Positions 21,592 to 31,921 of a stretch of 64,000 bases of DNA are shown here, piece after piece; the stretch's first letter is position 1; every line of letters begins with the position of its first letter. This DNA comes from Sycon ciliatum (lineage: Eukaryota > Porifera > Calcarea > Leucosolenida > Sycettidae): contig NC_088650.1 of assembly GCF_964019385.1 (NCBI RefSeq), forward strand, positions 26,499,266 through 26,563,265, written 5' to 3'. The notes beneath the pieces were generated by a model. It did not search any database, had not been told where the DNA came from, and saw nothing but the letters and a program-made list of their open reading frames with translations. The translations under genes and the position numbers were made by a program.

Positions 21592-22685
21592 TGGTGACCA
21601 TGTAGGTCATGTTGTGGCGCAGATCCGTTTGATCTCTTCAGGTCTCCAGCCTCTGGTGGGGAGAGGTGGGAGTTTCTCCGTTTTTGGCCACCAGGCAGTG
21701 GAGTGGAGATGATGTCTGCCGGTGGTGGTGGCGGCGGCGGCGGCGGCGGCGGGGAGGAGGTTGAGCCCTGCTGCTGTTGTTGCTGTTGCTGTTTAGTCAG
21801 AACACTGGCAGAGGTGCTGTTTCTGCTACTGTGGCAGTGACTGCTGGTGCTGCCCTCAGGGCTGGTTTCAGAGAACCTCCATGGCCTGCAGTATAGGGGT
21901 CTTGGCCAGAAGTTGGGCGCTGTAACTGTGGAGAATGAAGTGGCATCGATGGTCACTCTGGCGGAAGCACGCCCACTTTCTGACAGCCATACACTGCAGG
22001 TGTGGACAGGAATAGAGGCGCCCAGAAACTCACTCCTGGTTTTGATAAATTGCCTGAAGTGGCTCTCAGTGCTATCTGTGGCGATATTGCCCACGTACAC
22101 TACGGCACGCTTGTTCTTGGGTGGTTCTGAGGAGACAAGCTTCCATGAGTCATCCTCGATAACATGGAAGATTGGCTTGCCGTTGGACTCTGTCACATCT
22201 GTCTGAGACTTAGACTCTGTCACATCTGTCTTGGGCTGTGACTCAGAACACTCTGCCTTTGCCAAGCCACCGCTTCCCTGGGCCTGGGGGCCGTGGGGCT
22301 TTCGATCCGCGCTTGTGACGCCAGTACGTGATACGGTGCTGCTGGGTTCCATGTGAGCTGCAGCTTGCTTGGCGCTGCGTTTGCTGGCACGGGTACTACC
22401 GGTACTACTTTGCGTACGATGTACGTCTGCTTGAACTGGTGAGCTGTTTCTCGTCGTCTTCGACTGCATCCAGGCAATGGCGGAGTTTTTTGAAACAACT
22501 AACTCTTCCTTCAAATCTTTTACTTCCGCTGCCAGCTCACCAATTTTGCGTTTCATCCGCGCTTCGCGATCAGCAGACTCGGTCGCGAACTTTGCCAGCG
22601 TTTGCATCACTGCAAGGAGACTCTGCTCAATCCCCGGGAGGGTGCAAAGCAGCTTCGTCATGGCCTCAGCAGAGAGCTCGCCCAT
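21588..22685 (-). CDS. LINE 4 ORF1: coiled coil and RRM-like nucleic-acid-binding protein
   Basis: 365 codons. Residues about 20-75 form a charged coiled coil (ADREARMKRKIGELAAEVKD). The middle is Ser/Thr-rich with a repeated short unit TDVTES. An RRM-like module begins with RAVVYVGNIATDSTESHFRQ and ends ...PLYCRPWRF, the pattern seen in ORF1 proteins of CR1-like LINEs. The C-terminus has a Gln run (CAA/CAG) and a Pro run of about 11. It would coat element RNA. The stop codon TGA overlaps the ORF2 start. Confidence 0.8.
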   Translation of the reverse strand: MGELSAEAMTKLLCTLPGIEQSLLAVMQTLAKFATESADREARMKRKIGELAAEVKDLKEELVVSKNSAIAWMQSKTTRNSSPVQADVHRTQSSTGSTRASKRSAKQAAAHMEPSSTVSRTGVTSADRKPHGPQAQGSGGLAKAECSESQPKTDVTESKSQTDVTESNGKPIFHVIEDDSWKLVSSEPPKNKRAVVYVGNIATDSTESHFRQFIKTRSEFLGASIPVHTCSVWLSESGRASARVTIDATSFSTVTAPNFWPRPLYCRPWRFSETSPEGSTSSHCHSSRNSTSASVLTKQQQQQQQQGSTSSPPPPPPPPPPPADIISTPLPGGQKRRNSHLSPPEAGDLKRSNGSAPQHDLHGHQ

Positions 22686-22861
22686 GGCGAAGGGTTCCTG
22701 CCTGGCCCTACCTAACTATCTAGACTATCCTACACTATTTCCACTACTACTACTACCCACGCAGCTATCTCCAGTCCGGCCTGATGCCGGCTGGGATGTC
22801 CAAAAAAACGAAAAGCTACGAGCTTGAAAAACGCGTGCCACACTCGTAGCTGCAAAAAAAA

Positions 22862-23371
22862 AAAAGAGGTCATGGTCGCTGATACCGTCCACAGGGTGCA
22901 CTGCTGTCTGTGTAAGCTGGACTCCAGTGGAAACAAGTACCAAATCGATGCAGGTCTGCCCATGACGAGTGGGAGCAGTGACACCATTCCGGAGATCAAA
23001 CTCGCAGCACATATTCCGGAGATGTTTGTAGTGTCCACTGCGAGGCTGCAGAACATCCGTGTTCAGGTCACCGAGGACAATAATGTTCGAAAACTGACGT
23101 AGAATGTTGTCGAGTTGAAGGCTGAAGAGTTCCCAGAACTCGACCTTTGCGTTGGGTGGACGGTACACGCTGCACACAACCAGCTCGTTGGATTTGGGTT
23201 TGGAAGACGGTATGCGAACACGTACAAATATGCACTCCACTCCCGGTATACATCGCATTGGGGCAGGAGAGGAAACAAGAGACGCGTGCACATACATGCA
23301 TACTCCTCCGCCATGTAGAGAAGCGCCTTGGAGGAGACCATTGAAGTGTCCGTGATGCTCCGCTTCAACAA
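22862..23371 (-). pseudogene. Endonuclease fragment of another LINE
   Basis: Minus-strand motifs: HGGGVCMYVHASL, VVCSVYRPPNAKV, VLGDLNTDVL, TRHGQTCIDLVL and GISDHDL, which are successive APE-endonuclease blocks. The frame then runs into a T-rich tract and the 5' end of LINE 4. Upstream (23300-23371) the frame changes. No RT of this element is found on the far side of LINE 4, so it may be a simple fragment rather than an interrupted element. Confidence 0.8.
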
Positions 23372-23751
23372 GAAGCGCTGAAAAACTGCATCAAATCATC
23401 ATTACAAGTGTAGTACTTCTCGAAGAACATGTACATGTACATGATGTACATGTACAAAATGTAACAAAAGTCATTACATGTGCTAGAGCTGTTAGCCAGT
23501 TAGTTGTAGAACGTCAGTACCGTCGGTCAGTGTCGTGCAATGTTATCGCATGAGCTGATTGTTTAGTAACTGGTGGTGTTAGTGGGCATTATAGTGTAAC
23601 TTGTAGTTCCTTGGTCCTTTTTACTTTTTATAGAAAAAGTCATGTATATAATACATGTACATGTACATACATTGTTGGTTGACAGCATCCTTCATCTTTC
23701 TGTGAGAACCGGACCTATGGGACGGTGAGAAGGCAATCAATAATAGTCAAC
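23372..23751. other. No gene recognised; TACATGTA-rich
   Basis: AT-rich sequence with clustered TACATGTA palindromes at about 23427-23458 and 23655-23672. No ORF of interest. Confidence 0.5.
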
Positions 23752-24089
<338 letters not shown>

Positions 24090-24131
24090 CATGTTACAAC
24101 GCGGAGGACCACTGTGTTTGGAAACAGTGAC

Positions 24132-24219
24132 CTTACTACAACCATCCACGGTTGGCAGAGCCCCAGTCTTTCGACCACTTGAACTGGCTCTGCCAACCGT
24201 GGGTGGACGGTTGTAGTAA
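24132..24219. repeat. Foldback: inverted repeat with ~31-34 bp arms
   Basis: The left arm (from CTTACTACAACCATCCACGG) pairs with the right arm ending CCGTTGTAGTAAG-type sequence, with a few mismatches and a loop of about 22 bp. It abuts the CAA/CAG repeat. It fits a small foldback element. Confidence 0.75.
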
Positions 24220-24663
24220 GCACTGAGCTGCTATGATATTATGCACAAGAACTCACTCATTTTGAGTTGCGATATCAGCAACTTTCGAGCTTTTTCTGAA
24301 AATATGGATGCTTTTTAAGCAACTTTCGCTTGTTTTGGCATGGTTGCGAAAAGCATAAGTTGCGAAATATTTTGGTATCTTTGGGAAAGGGCTATTGCTG
24401 AGGCGTTCGGTTTTGCATCGAAGCCTCCAAGGCACCGGCAGAGTCAACGGCTAAGGTCCACTCGACTAGTCATCGGATTTGGGAGGTGTCTACCGCACAT
24501 TCTAATTGTCCTGATGTTAGTTCTGATCAGATTTAGTATGAGTCGTCCATTGCTAGTCATTTGTTTCAGCATCCTGAATGTCGTGCTGTGTATTCAGACG
24601 ATTGTTTTTCGATTTCGTCACGTGTACGCAGTGCTAAGTTGTTGATTGTTTTAGAAGCCGTCT

Positions 24664-24800
24664 ATTCATAAAATTATAATAATAAATGGTGAAAAAGGAG
24701 AAGGACAAAATGTTACGAGTTATGACTAACTGTCCACCAACGTAACCAGATCTTATACAGTCAGCGAGTGCAAAATGGCACAAAACTGACAAGGAGGTTT
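24664..24800 (-). mobile_element. 3' end of a LINE, family G (short fragment)
   Basis: It shares with 25863-25990 the order: AAT-rich tail, ACGAGTTA...TAACT hairpin region, TATACAGTCAG, GTGCAA and GGCACAAAACTGACA. Only the 3' UTR is present, as in strong 5' truncation. Confidence 0.6.
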
Positions 24801-25382
24801 AATTGGCTCACCATCCGAATTATAATAATTATAAATCTTTATTTCAGGATTACACAAGGGCTGAAGACTTCCGGGGGGATCTCCTATTTGTGTATGTACA
24901 ATGAACATTGGAGTTCACGCAAAGAAACCTAAACAGTAACTATGTAAACAGAAACAAATTAGATTCACACTTAGGCTGTTTAATAGGTACGTGTAGGTCA
25001 TCAACAACTCATTAGTTATGTCCATTGGGTGTGTATTTTAACGTATTGTTGTCAGTAACTTATCACACTACGTTGTACATTTCACGCTTATTAGGTTTTC
25101 TCACACTTGCACCTTTTTGTCATTCTTTCTATGTGAACGAGTGGGTCATACATTTTCGTTTTGTTGTGTTGGACAGCTATCTTCTTCTTTGCCCTGTTTC
25201 ATCACCTCTCAACTGTACATCTATTGTTCTTGTTCCTTGCTTTTGCTTGTATTTCAACTGACGAGAAGGCTTGAAACAATATTGTCCTGCAAATTTCAGG
25301 ATGTTGTTCAAGAGCCTGAGGTATGTCCTTCTTCTTAATATCACAGTGCCCGGCTTTACTGTTTGCATTAGGCAGAGCTCAC
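24801..25382. other. No gene recognised
   Basis: Low-GC sequence with short frames. A LINE-3'-like segment may be present at about 24820-24890 (TTATAATAATTATAAATC followed by a G-run), but it is too weak to call. Confidence 0.4.
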
Positions 25383-25585
25383 TAGGCCTTGGCGGATAAT
25401 GCTCGAAAAGGTGGCAGATTCTGCTCGAAAAGCAGTGAAATTGGCAGAACCATACAAACCTTATGGCGGGCAATTCCTCGAATTCTGCTCCATTTCTTTA
25501 TCCACATACCAAACATGCATGAAACTTACCAGAAAAAGTACCGAATTCTGCCAATTTTTCTGCCGGCATTATCCGCCAAGGCCTA
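25383..25585. mobile_element. 203-bp hAT-type MITE with 8-bp target duplication
   Basis: Perfect terminal inverted repeats TAGGCCTTGGCGGATAATG. Both ends are flanked by the same 8 bp, GAGCTCAC (25375-25382 and 25586-25593). An 8-bp duplication is the signature of hAT (and P) elements. No coding capacity; it depends on a transposase elsewhere. Confidence 0.9.
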
Positions 25586-25593
25586 GAGCTCAC

Positions 25594-25862
25594 TGACTTG
25601 TCAGTTTGAGCACTCTGTCAAGGTACGTTCGTCGTTCGGGCCTGGTTTAAATCTGGCTTTGGATAATTTATTGTTCATTGCTAGCAGGGTAGTGCCTTTG
25701 CGGTTTGCGTTAGGCCTAGCTTATTCACTTGTCAGTTTGAGCACCTGAGCCACAGCTACTGCTGCCCTGAAATAGCATAATTGTGGCCTACCAAACCGCA
25801 AAGCGATGCGTTATAGCTTACGGGCATGGGAACGTTGGCGGTTAGGGTCCAGACGGACGTAT
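25594..25862. other. No gene recognised
   Basis: Contains two imperfect copies of a short sequence around CTCACTGACTTGTCAGTTTGAGCAC (about 25589 and 25727, given here only in part). No ORF of interest. Confidence 0.4.
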
Positions 25863-26045
25863 ATTATTATTATTATTAATATTTGTAGAAGAGAAAAGGA
25901 CATATGGATACGAGTTAAGAGTAACTCTCCATCACTGTAACATGATACTATATACAGTCAGAAAGTGCAATAACTAGGCACAAAACTGACAGAGTACTGA
26001 AACATTCGACGTCCTGACACCTAGCTTCAACACATCTCCGTAGCG

Positions 26046-26264
26046 CTAACCGACAGCCTTCCAACTTGGAAGGTTCAAGGTTATGGAAATACCAAAGAGG
26101 GGAAGGCAAGCGCAACGAAAACGAGCAGAATTGTCGGCAATAGCCGACAATTCTGCGGATTTGTTGAGAACGGAGCGGCAGTTAATGGAGAACAAGTTTA
26201 GCTTTTCCTGGCAGCGCGGGTAGTAGGGCCGAGCCAGTGGATTTAGGTGGGAATTGGCCATCAT
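26046..26264 (-). pseudogene. LINE 5 ORF2 N-terminal remnant (endonuclease start)
   Basis: It encodes LNLFSINCRSVLNKSAELSA, the conserved opening of APE-type LINE endonucleases (Asn-x-Arg-Ser). It then meets stop-rich 3' UTR sequence. A perfect hairpin (CAGAATTGTCGGC-AATA-GCCGACAATTCTG, about 26128-26157) lies in it. Confidence 0.7.
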
Positions 26265-26988
26265 TCGCTAGCTGTTGCAACATCGTTTGTGCTGGTGTCA
26301 AAGCTGTCACTTTTGAAGCGCCAGGGTCGGATGGTGTGGGAAAGCATGTCAAGCCAGAATGCCTTATTGGCTACTTTCTCCTCGTCGGCTGCCTCCACAG
26401 TCACGCGTGCATATGCAGTCCTGAAGTAGGCTGATGCATAGACGACGCATTGCACTATGTCGACCCCATGATCGGAGCACCATTTAGCAATAGATGATGC
26501 GGAGCAGTGAGGTTGCACGTTCCCAATGTAAAAGACCTTACGCTTTGCCCGCGGGGCGCTGCCGTCAACTCAGCAACATGGCCACCGGCGGGGGGTGTTT
26601 CGTTTGTGTAGCGGGACTTCTCCTCGCGCTTGGTGATCAAGGATGTCTGCATATTAGTATTGCCTTCTACGGGTGTGCTTGAACGCTGAGCCCTGCGCAA
26701 ACGCCTTGCTTGGACGTCCTGCCATTCGGGTTGAGGGGTGTGCGTACGGTGTGAGACAGAGTCGACAGTGCTAGGTTGCTGTACAGTACAGTGTGTGCAC
26801 TGGGCTGGCTGGCACTGCCAGCATGTGCGTGTGTACCGTACAGGGTGTGTACCGGCGGGCTTGAGCTGGAGGGTCCAGCGGGTGCACGTGCAGGTAACAA
26901 AAGCAGGTTGTTGGGATGTTCCTGCTAGTACGTCGCTGTACTGTGCTGTGCTGCCAGAGGTCGTGTGGCTCCCGTGTACGCGTTGCAT
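26261..26988 (-). pseudogene. LINE 5 ORF1, C-terminal part, frameshifted
   Basis: Frames 26988-26455 and 26518-26261 together cover a Thr/Gln/Cys-rich stretch and an RRM-like end: RTAYARVTVEAADEEKVANK then HTIRPWRFKSD. This is the pattern of LINE ORF1 nucleic-acid-binding domains (compare LINE 4 ORF1). A frameshift separates the two frames near 26500. Confidence 0.65.
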
Positions 26989-27035
26989 GGCATGCTGTGT
27001 GTGTACTGCGGTGTGTACGCTATTGTCTCTTACAT

Positions 27036-27503
27036 CAGGGAGTAGTACAATACCGGTATTGTACTACTCCCTGGTTTACATGAGAAATTTCAACCCGGGT
27101 CGAGTTCAGCCCGGGTTGAAAGTCTGTACGACAGACAAAAGAGGTGAGCGTTTACATGAAGACAGTTGACCCGGGTCAAATACTGATATGCCGCCAAAAG
27201 TCCACTTCTACAGTCCTGTATGGTCACGTGAATCCGTTCGCGCGAAATTTGCATCTGCAGTGCTGTTCAAACCTGGCGCGAGATACGCACAGAAGTACGT
27301 TTGTACGATTTTCTTGACCCGGGTTGATTTCAACCCTCCCCTTGGGGGGAGGGTTGAAATCAACCCGGGGCGAAATTTCAACCCGGGTCAAGCGCAATGC
27401 GTCATGTAAACGCGCCATTCACTTTGTGCACATGGCGGGTTGAAATCTGACCCGGGTCGAACTCAACCCGGGTTGAAACGCTTCATGTAAACACAGCCTT
27501 AGA
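27036..27503. mobile_element. 468-bp MITE rich in CCCGGG palindromes, inside LINE 5 ORF1
   Basis: It is flanked by the 7-bp repeat CTTACAT (27029-27035 and 27504-27510). The first 38 bp (27036-27073) is a perfect palindrome with no loop. The remainder (27074-27502) has its own inverted ends (GTTTACATGA...TCATGTAAAC) and many (TTCAA)CCCGGGTT motifs, including a long internal foldback at about 27315-27372. It looks like one micro-element inserted at the end of another. Confidence 0.7.
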
Positions 27504-27504
27504 C

Positions 27505-27760
27505 TTACATGTAGGTCAGCAATTTCCCGCCTGAGTTGTTGAATCTCAAGTTTCAAGGACGCAATTTCATCGTCTCTGCCCCCCGTTGTCGCCATCATCT
27601 CCTTGTTTAAATCCATTATTGTGGTGGACAATGAGGCTAAGGCAGTCGTTATATCTCCTATATTATCCTGCAAAGTATTTTGTAGGTGCGTGACTACTAC
27701 GTCATGTACTACAATTGGTACATGACTTAATAATAGCCGTTTGGCATGGTACAATAACCT
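27505..27760 (-). pseudogene. LINE 5 ORF1, N-terminal coiled coil
   Basis: Minus-strand frame with VTHLQNTLQDNIGDITTALA then TTIMDLNKEMM and DEIASLKLEIQQLRREIADL, a clear heptad coiled coil as in LINE ORF1 proteins. It breaks off at the MITE at 27503. The start codon is not fixed; a run of Lys codons upstream comes from an A-rich tract. Confidence 0.6.
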
Positions 27761-27799
27761 TTTTTTCTTTTTTTCTTTTTTTTTCAATGGCTTATTTAT

Positions 27800-28300
27800 T
27801 CGAAGAGAATTGGTGAGCACACATGCTCATTCCCTGGGCACTGCAAATTCACAACTCATTTCACTGCAAATTCACAACTCATTTCATTTCACAGAATCAT
27901 TTTCAACGTTTCGGCAAATTGCCATCATCAAGATACAATATGAAGTGGAAGTCTGCCAAGGAGCAGTTATATACACTAATTTGGTGTTCTTAGGTGTTGA
28001 TAATATTTCTATGACTACATATGTTACCTCAGTGCTAGAAATATGATATGTCTAATAATAATAATAATAATTCGCGGGATTCGCGTTGGCATCGCTTGAA
28101 TGTTCAGAAACACACAAACTAGCCTTCGCTTCCGCAGGCCACCACTATGCCTATGCCTTGCACACCTGAGTGGCGAATGCAGACCTCACAAGTGAGTCAG
28201 GGGAGAGTAGGTGAGTCTCTCAACCAATCGGGCGTGTAACGGCCCATAACCCTGTAAACTGACTGCATCCTTGTTACCCTCACTCCGAGCTGTGAGTACC
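27800..28300. other. No gene recognised
   Basis: Contains a short direct duplication (CTGCAAATTCACAACTCATT, twice near 27841-27880) and an (AAT)n strip at about 28051-28071. Confidence 0.4.
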
Positions 28301-28372
28301 CAGTTGACCGTGGGTGTCGGCGCAGTTCACCACGCACAAAGAGCGAACTGCGCCGACACCCACGGTCAACTG
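28301..28372. repeat. Perfect 28-bp inverted repeat with 16-nt loop
   Basis: Arms 28301-28328 and 28345-28372 are exact reverse complements and GC-rich (core GGGTGTCGGCGCAGTTC). This would form a very stable hairpin. No terminator context or gene is nearby, so it is best read as a minimal foldback element. Confidence 0.9.
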
Positions 28373-28952
28373 ATATGTCTAAAACTAGTGAAAGATCACA
28401 AGTTTTCACTGACTCATATGCTGGGTGTTGGTAGTTAGCACAGCGCAGATGTCACCAGATAACTTGAGAAATGTCTGAACAGGTTTCTCGCAAGCAATTC
28501 ACGAATGTGACCATGTCAGTGGTAGTACTGTTGTCTTCTTCTTTGGCGGACTTGCTTGTGCCTGGAAGACCTTGGCTGTCGGATGCACTGGGTTATAAAT
28601 CGCGGAATCAAGTTTTCCCTCCGGCATTGTAGCAGAAATGACAACTGACACTCGCTCCTTTTGCGCTTGCTACAATTTACGGGCCCATAAAAAATAAAAA
28701 TCCAATCTGAAGAGCAATGTCAATAAAGCCGCTCATAACGCTAAAAATCAAATCAATTCAGGAAAATTCAATTCAATTCAAAGTCGTGACACATCCGGTA
28801 AAAAACAGCAAGAAATAATATCTCGGTGCAAAAGAAGAAAAAGGAAATAAAAAGCCGCTTCATTTTAAAAAGGACCAAATGAAGAAAAGCAAAGAAATAC
28901 CCACATCAGCGCTAAATTGCACCTTAAATTATAAACAAAAACATCACGCATC

Positions 28953-29378
28953 TGTCATGACCGGGGAGTGGGCCAGACATACTATCAGGATTCTACAATT
29001 CCAGGTTCTTTACGGAAATATACCAGGAGTCCAGATACCCATTCCTCACCCTCACCACACAAGAAGACCAAAGCTTCACTCTAGAACCAAGTAGTTCCAA
29101 GCACGAACAACAGAGAAGCAAGAAGAACAACAACCACAACAACCACCTATCGAAGCAAAACATCGAGCTATATACTGCTACATGTATTATGTCCTAGTAG
29201 CGTGCAAGCTGAAGGAGCGAAGGGCGCGAGCAGCCAGCCAGCCAGCAAAGCATGAATAGTGATATGTTTCCCAACGCTATTCATAGACGAGACACATCGA
29301 CGCCACGGCAAACACTTGACAAAGATACATGTAGGAGCAGACGGAATACAATACAGATAGCAACACACGGACACGACA
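28953..29378 (-). repeat. 3' LTR of the gypsy-like element
   Basis: 426 bp, preceded on the minus strand by a purine-rich tract. Flanked on its left by CATC (28949-28952). Confidence 0.85.
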
Positions 29379-29811
29379 TATCCCCCGCCTACCAACATGT
29401 TACGTCCTCGTAACAGAAGAAAAGTAACGGCACTGAAAAAGAAAGCCAAACAATAAAACTCTTGAAAACTTGAAAAGGAGGAACCAACCTCTTCCGACCC
29501 AAGAACCAAAGAAAACATATGCGCCAGTCTTGCACAGACTCTCAGCCACAGCAGTGTTAGAAAAATAAGTTATGCCGTTACAACTACGTTCGAACAAGCT
29601 ATTGGTCAGCCTGCAGGGATTGCTTCTGTGTTACTATCATTATGAACTAATAAGACAAATCAAGACTAGACGGGTGACAAGACCAGAAACGTGTCCAGGA
29701 ACTGGTAACTGACCCGAACTAACTTCACTTGAAATCCGCGGCTCCCGTTTGCGTGTTGCCTTCATCTTGACTTCCTCGATGTACCTCCTCTCCAGCTCTG
29801 GCTACGTCCAG

Positions 29812-29970
29812 CAGTTTATCGTCATGCTCCGGGACGGGCGCGTTGGTGATGTTGACCAACCGCGGTCGCCAGGGTGCAGTTTATCGTCGTACCCAGGACG
29901 GGCGCGTTGGTGATGGTGACCAACCGCGGTCGCCAGGGTGCAGTTTATCGTCGTACCCAGGACGGGCTGC
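29812..29970. repeat. 64-65 bp tandem repeat, 2.5 copies, in the gypsy-like leader
   Basis: Units at 29812-29876 and 29877-29940 and a partial one to about 29970. Each full unit carries, on the minus strand, TGGCGACCGCG, one base different from the start of the primer-binding site. Confidence 0.9.
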
Positions 29971-30042
29971 GGTGTGGTGACGATGGCTATTGGCAGCGCT
30001 CCCTCTCGCTGCCGAGGGTTCGGAATGTTAGTGGCGCTGGAC

Positions 30043-30060
30043 ATCCTGGCGTGGTCGCCA
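30043..30060 (-). promoter_or_regulatory. Primer-binding site of the gypsy-like element
   Basis: Minus strand TGGCGACCACGCCAGG, two bases after the LTR end CATGACA. TGGCGACC is a common Ty3/gypsy primer-binding start. Confidence 0.65.
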
Positions 30061-30062
30061 AA

Positions 30063-30488
30063 TGTCATGACCGGGGAGTGGGCCAGACATACTATCAGGA
30101 TTCTACAATTCCAGGTTCTTTACGGAAATATACCAGGAGTCCAGATACCCATTCCTCACCCTCACCACACAAGAAGACCAAAGCTTCACTCTAGAACCAA
30201 GTAGTTCCAAGCACGAACAACAGAGAAGCAAGAAGAACAACAACCACAACAACCACCTATCGAAGCAAAACATCGAGCTATATACTGCTACATGTATTAT
30301 GTCCTAGTAGCGTGCAAGCTGAAGGAGCGAAGGGCGCGAGCAGCCAGCCAGCCAGCAAAGCATGAATAGTGATATGTTTCCCAACGCTATTCATAGACGA
30401 GACACATCGACGTCACGGCAAACACTTGACAAAGATACATGTAGGAGCAGACGGAATACAATACAGATAGCAACACACGGACACGACA
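30063..30488 (-). repeat. 5' LTR of the gypsy-like element
   Basis: 426 bp, near-identical to 28953-29378. Flanked on its right by CATC (30489-30492). Confidence 0.85.
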
Positions 30489-30539
30489 CATCCATTAGCA
30501 TTGAGGACACTGCCATTAGCGAGGTTATACACACCACTG

Positions 30540-31919
30540 TTACATCCGTCCCTCAGCCATGGCTAGTGGGCGCAATGCATTTACCGGTCGATGGTATGCA
30601 GAGCGAGCCCCTCTGATGCACTTAACTGCAGCTCGGAGGAGTGCAAACGACAGACGGCATCTGACATAGGCCATAACCTCGCCGTAGGGCTTGCCATCAT
30701 GCTGTGCCAGCATAGCGCATAATCGCTTCAAAAACCGCAAGCATTCTGGGGATGCACTGCCAGCCGTGGTAAAGACAAGCGGGGTAAAGTTACCACGGTC
30801 AACATTGACAATCCTTTCGCTATACTGCAGCTTCTTCTGCCTCTCGTGCTGGAGAAGGAGGTCAGCGATGGGCTTCTTTGCGTACGAGGCGGCGTCAGGA
30901 TGAAAGACTCGAATGTCAAGGAAAGTGTTCTGTGCCCTTGTCCAAAACCCACGTATGCGGACGTCAGATCGGGCATCATGTGCCGTGTTGGTGCTGGCAG
31001 CTCTGAAGACTTCGCCCTCCAGCGGCGCGAGCAATGGCTCCACAGACACGTCAGGGCACACCTCCGTGACTAAGTCCGCTATCATGTCTCGTACCTCATT
31101 ATGTCTAATGGTAGGGAAGCCCCCGGTTGGGCAGCACATCGCATGAGCCGCGGTGAAATCCTGGCCACACACGCATTTCTCCTGGACATCCCTCAGAGGC
31201 CATCCGCACCTCAGCGCAATGGCATCGCGGAAGTCGCACTTGGACAGACTGAAGCCGTGCTCACGCAGCGGAAGGGTGTGGAGCCAGCTCGATACACCCT
31301 TGGCCGAAAGGTGTTCCAACTGGCGGGCGGCAAGCGGAGTAAGTGTTTCCTTGGCGCTCATATACCGCTGTTCGTCATGTTTTAGCCGTTCCGCCAGAGC
31401 TGCTGACTTGGCTCGCTGGGCTGAATGAATTGCATGCTCTATCGATATCGAGGGCCTGGACCGGTCATTCTGGTCGAGTATCTCCAGCGTTTGATCTGAT
31501 GTGATTTTCCTCGACGTCTCCAGAGCCCCATTAGCCATTTGAGACAGGGATGGCACGGTAAAGCCACCCAGGCGTGTGGGAAGCTGAAGAACAGCCCATT
31601 CGTTGTCCGAAAATGCCTCCCTGCCAGTTACCGCAGGTATCAATACCGTGCGCATCATGTCATCCATCTGAGAGAGGCAATCGGCTGGAAAAGGTACTGT
31701 TCTGAGGAGGTAGGTCCACCGGCCGCGAAGACCATGTGTCAGGGCAGCATAGGCTGCATGCGGTTCCGTGCGCGCAACATCCGATAGTGCCTTTAGTTCC
31801 GCAATCCACTCGCCTACTCGCCGCCGCACATGCTCGGCAACAGCATCAGACTCGCCAATGTAGGAGCCTAGGTATTTCGTGGCGCCGGTCACGATACGTA
31901 TGCCAGTACCAGCAAACAT
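30540..31919 (-). pseudogene. R2-like LINE, post-RT region and restriction-like endonuclease
   Basis: 459 codons, uninterrupted. It starts just after the RT domain (TKYLGSYIG; RRRVGEWIAEL; HAAYAALTHGL). The C-terminal part has a zinc-like CVCGQDFTAAHAMCC motif, then GGFPTIRHNEVRDMI, then DVRIRGFW and FLDIRVFHP. That is the CCHC / RHN / PD-(D/E)xK order of restriction-like endonucleases in R2-type non-LTR elements. The protein would cleave a target site and prime reverse transcription there. The RT half is missing here but is found at 40159-40690, broken at the matching codon. It is followed at 30540 by a stop 50 bp from the gypsy-like element. Confidence 0.8.
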
Positions 31920-31921
31920 AT

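Larger units (their letters stand above)
18404..22855 (-). mobile_element. Full-length LINE 4 with two intact ORFs
   Basis: Minus-strand order: short 5' UTR (about 22855-22686), ORF1 (22685-21588), ORF2 (21591-18700), 3' UTR with a G-rich strip at about 18651, and an A-rich tail at about 18424-18404. Neither ORF is interrupted. It follows an EN fragment of a different LINE, separated by a T-rich (minus strand) tract at about 22851-22864. This is the best candidate in the window for a recently active element. Confidence 0.9.
25863..27790 (-). mobile_element. LINE 5, internally deleted, interrupted by a MITE
   Basis: Minus-strand order: coiled-coil part of ORF1 (about 27740-27505), a 468-bp insertion (27503-27036), the rest of ORF1 (27035-26261, frameshifted), the first codons of the endonuclease (26264-26046), then directly the 3' UTR and an (AAT)n tail at about 25863-25880. 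RT and most of EN are missing. The 3' UTR carries the family G hairpin GAGTTA-CTCT-TAACTC. Confidence 0.7.
28953..30488 (-). mobile_element. Young non-autonomous Ty3/gypsy-like LTR element
   Basis: Two 426-bp direct repeats, 28953-29378 and 30063-30488, differ at one position I can see (C/T near 29294/30404). In minus orientation they start TGTCGTGT and end CATGACA. Two bases after the 5' LTR the strand reads TGGCGACCACGCCAGG, a gypsy-type primer-binding site. A purine tract (GGCGGGGGATA) precedes the 3' LTR. CATC flanks both outer ends, a 4-bp target duplication. The 684-bp interior has no gag or pol, so it must be mobilised by another element. Confidence 0.85.

Noticed and set aside
28301-28372. 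Rho-independent terminator
   Set aside because: A strong hairpin, but no T-run, no upstream gene, and the genome is eukaryotic.
29812-29970. CRISPR-like or riboswitch-like repeat
   Set aside because: A simple 64-65 bp tandem repeat in an LTR-element leader.
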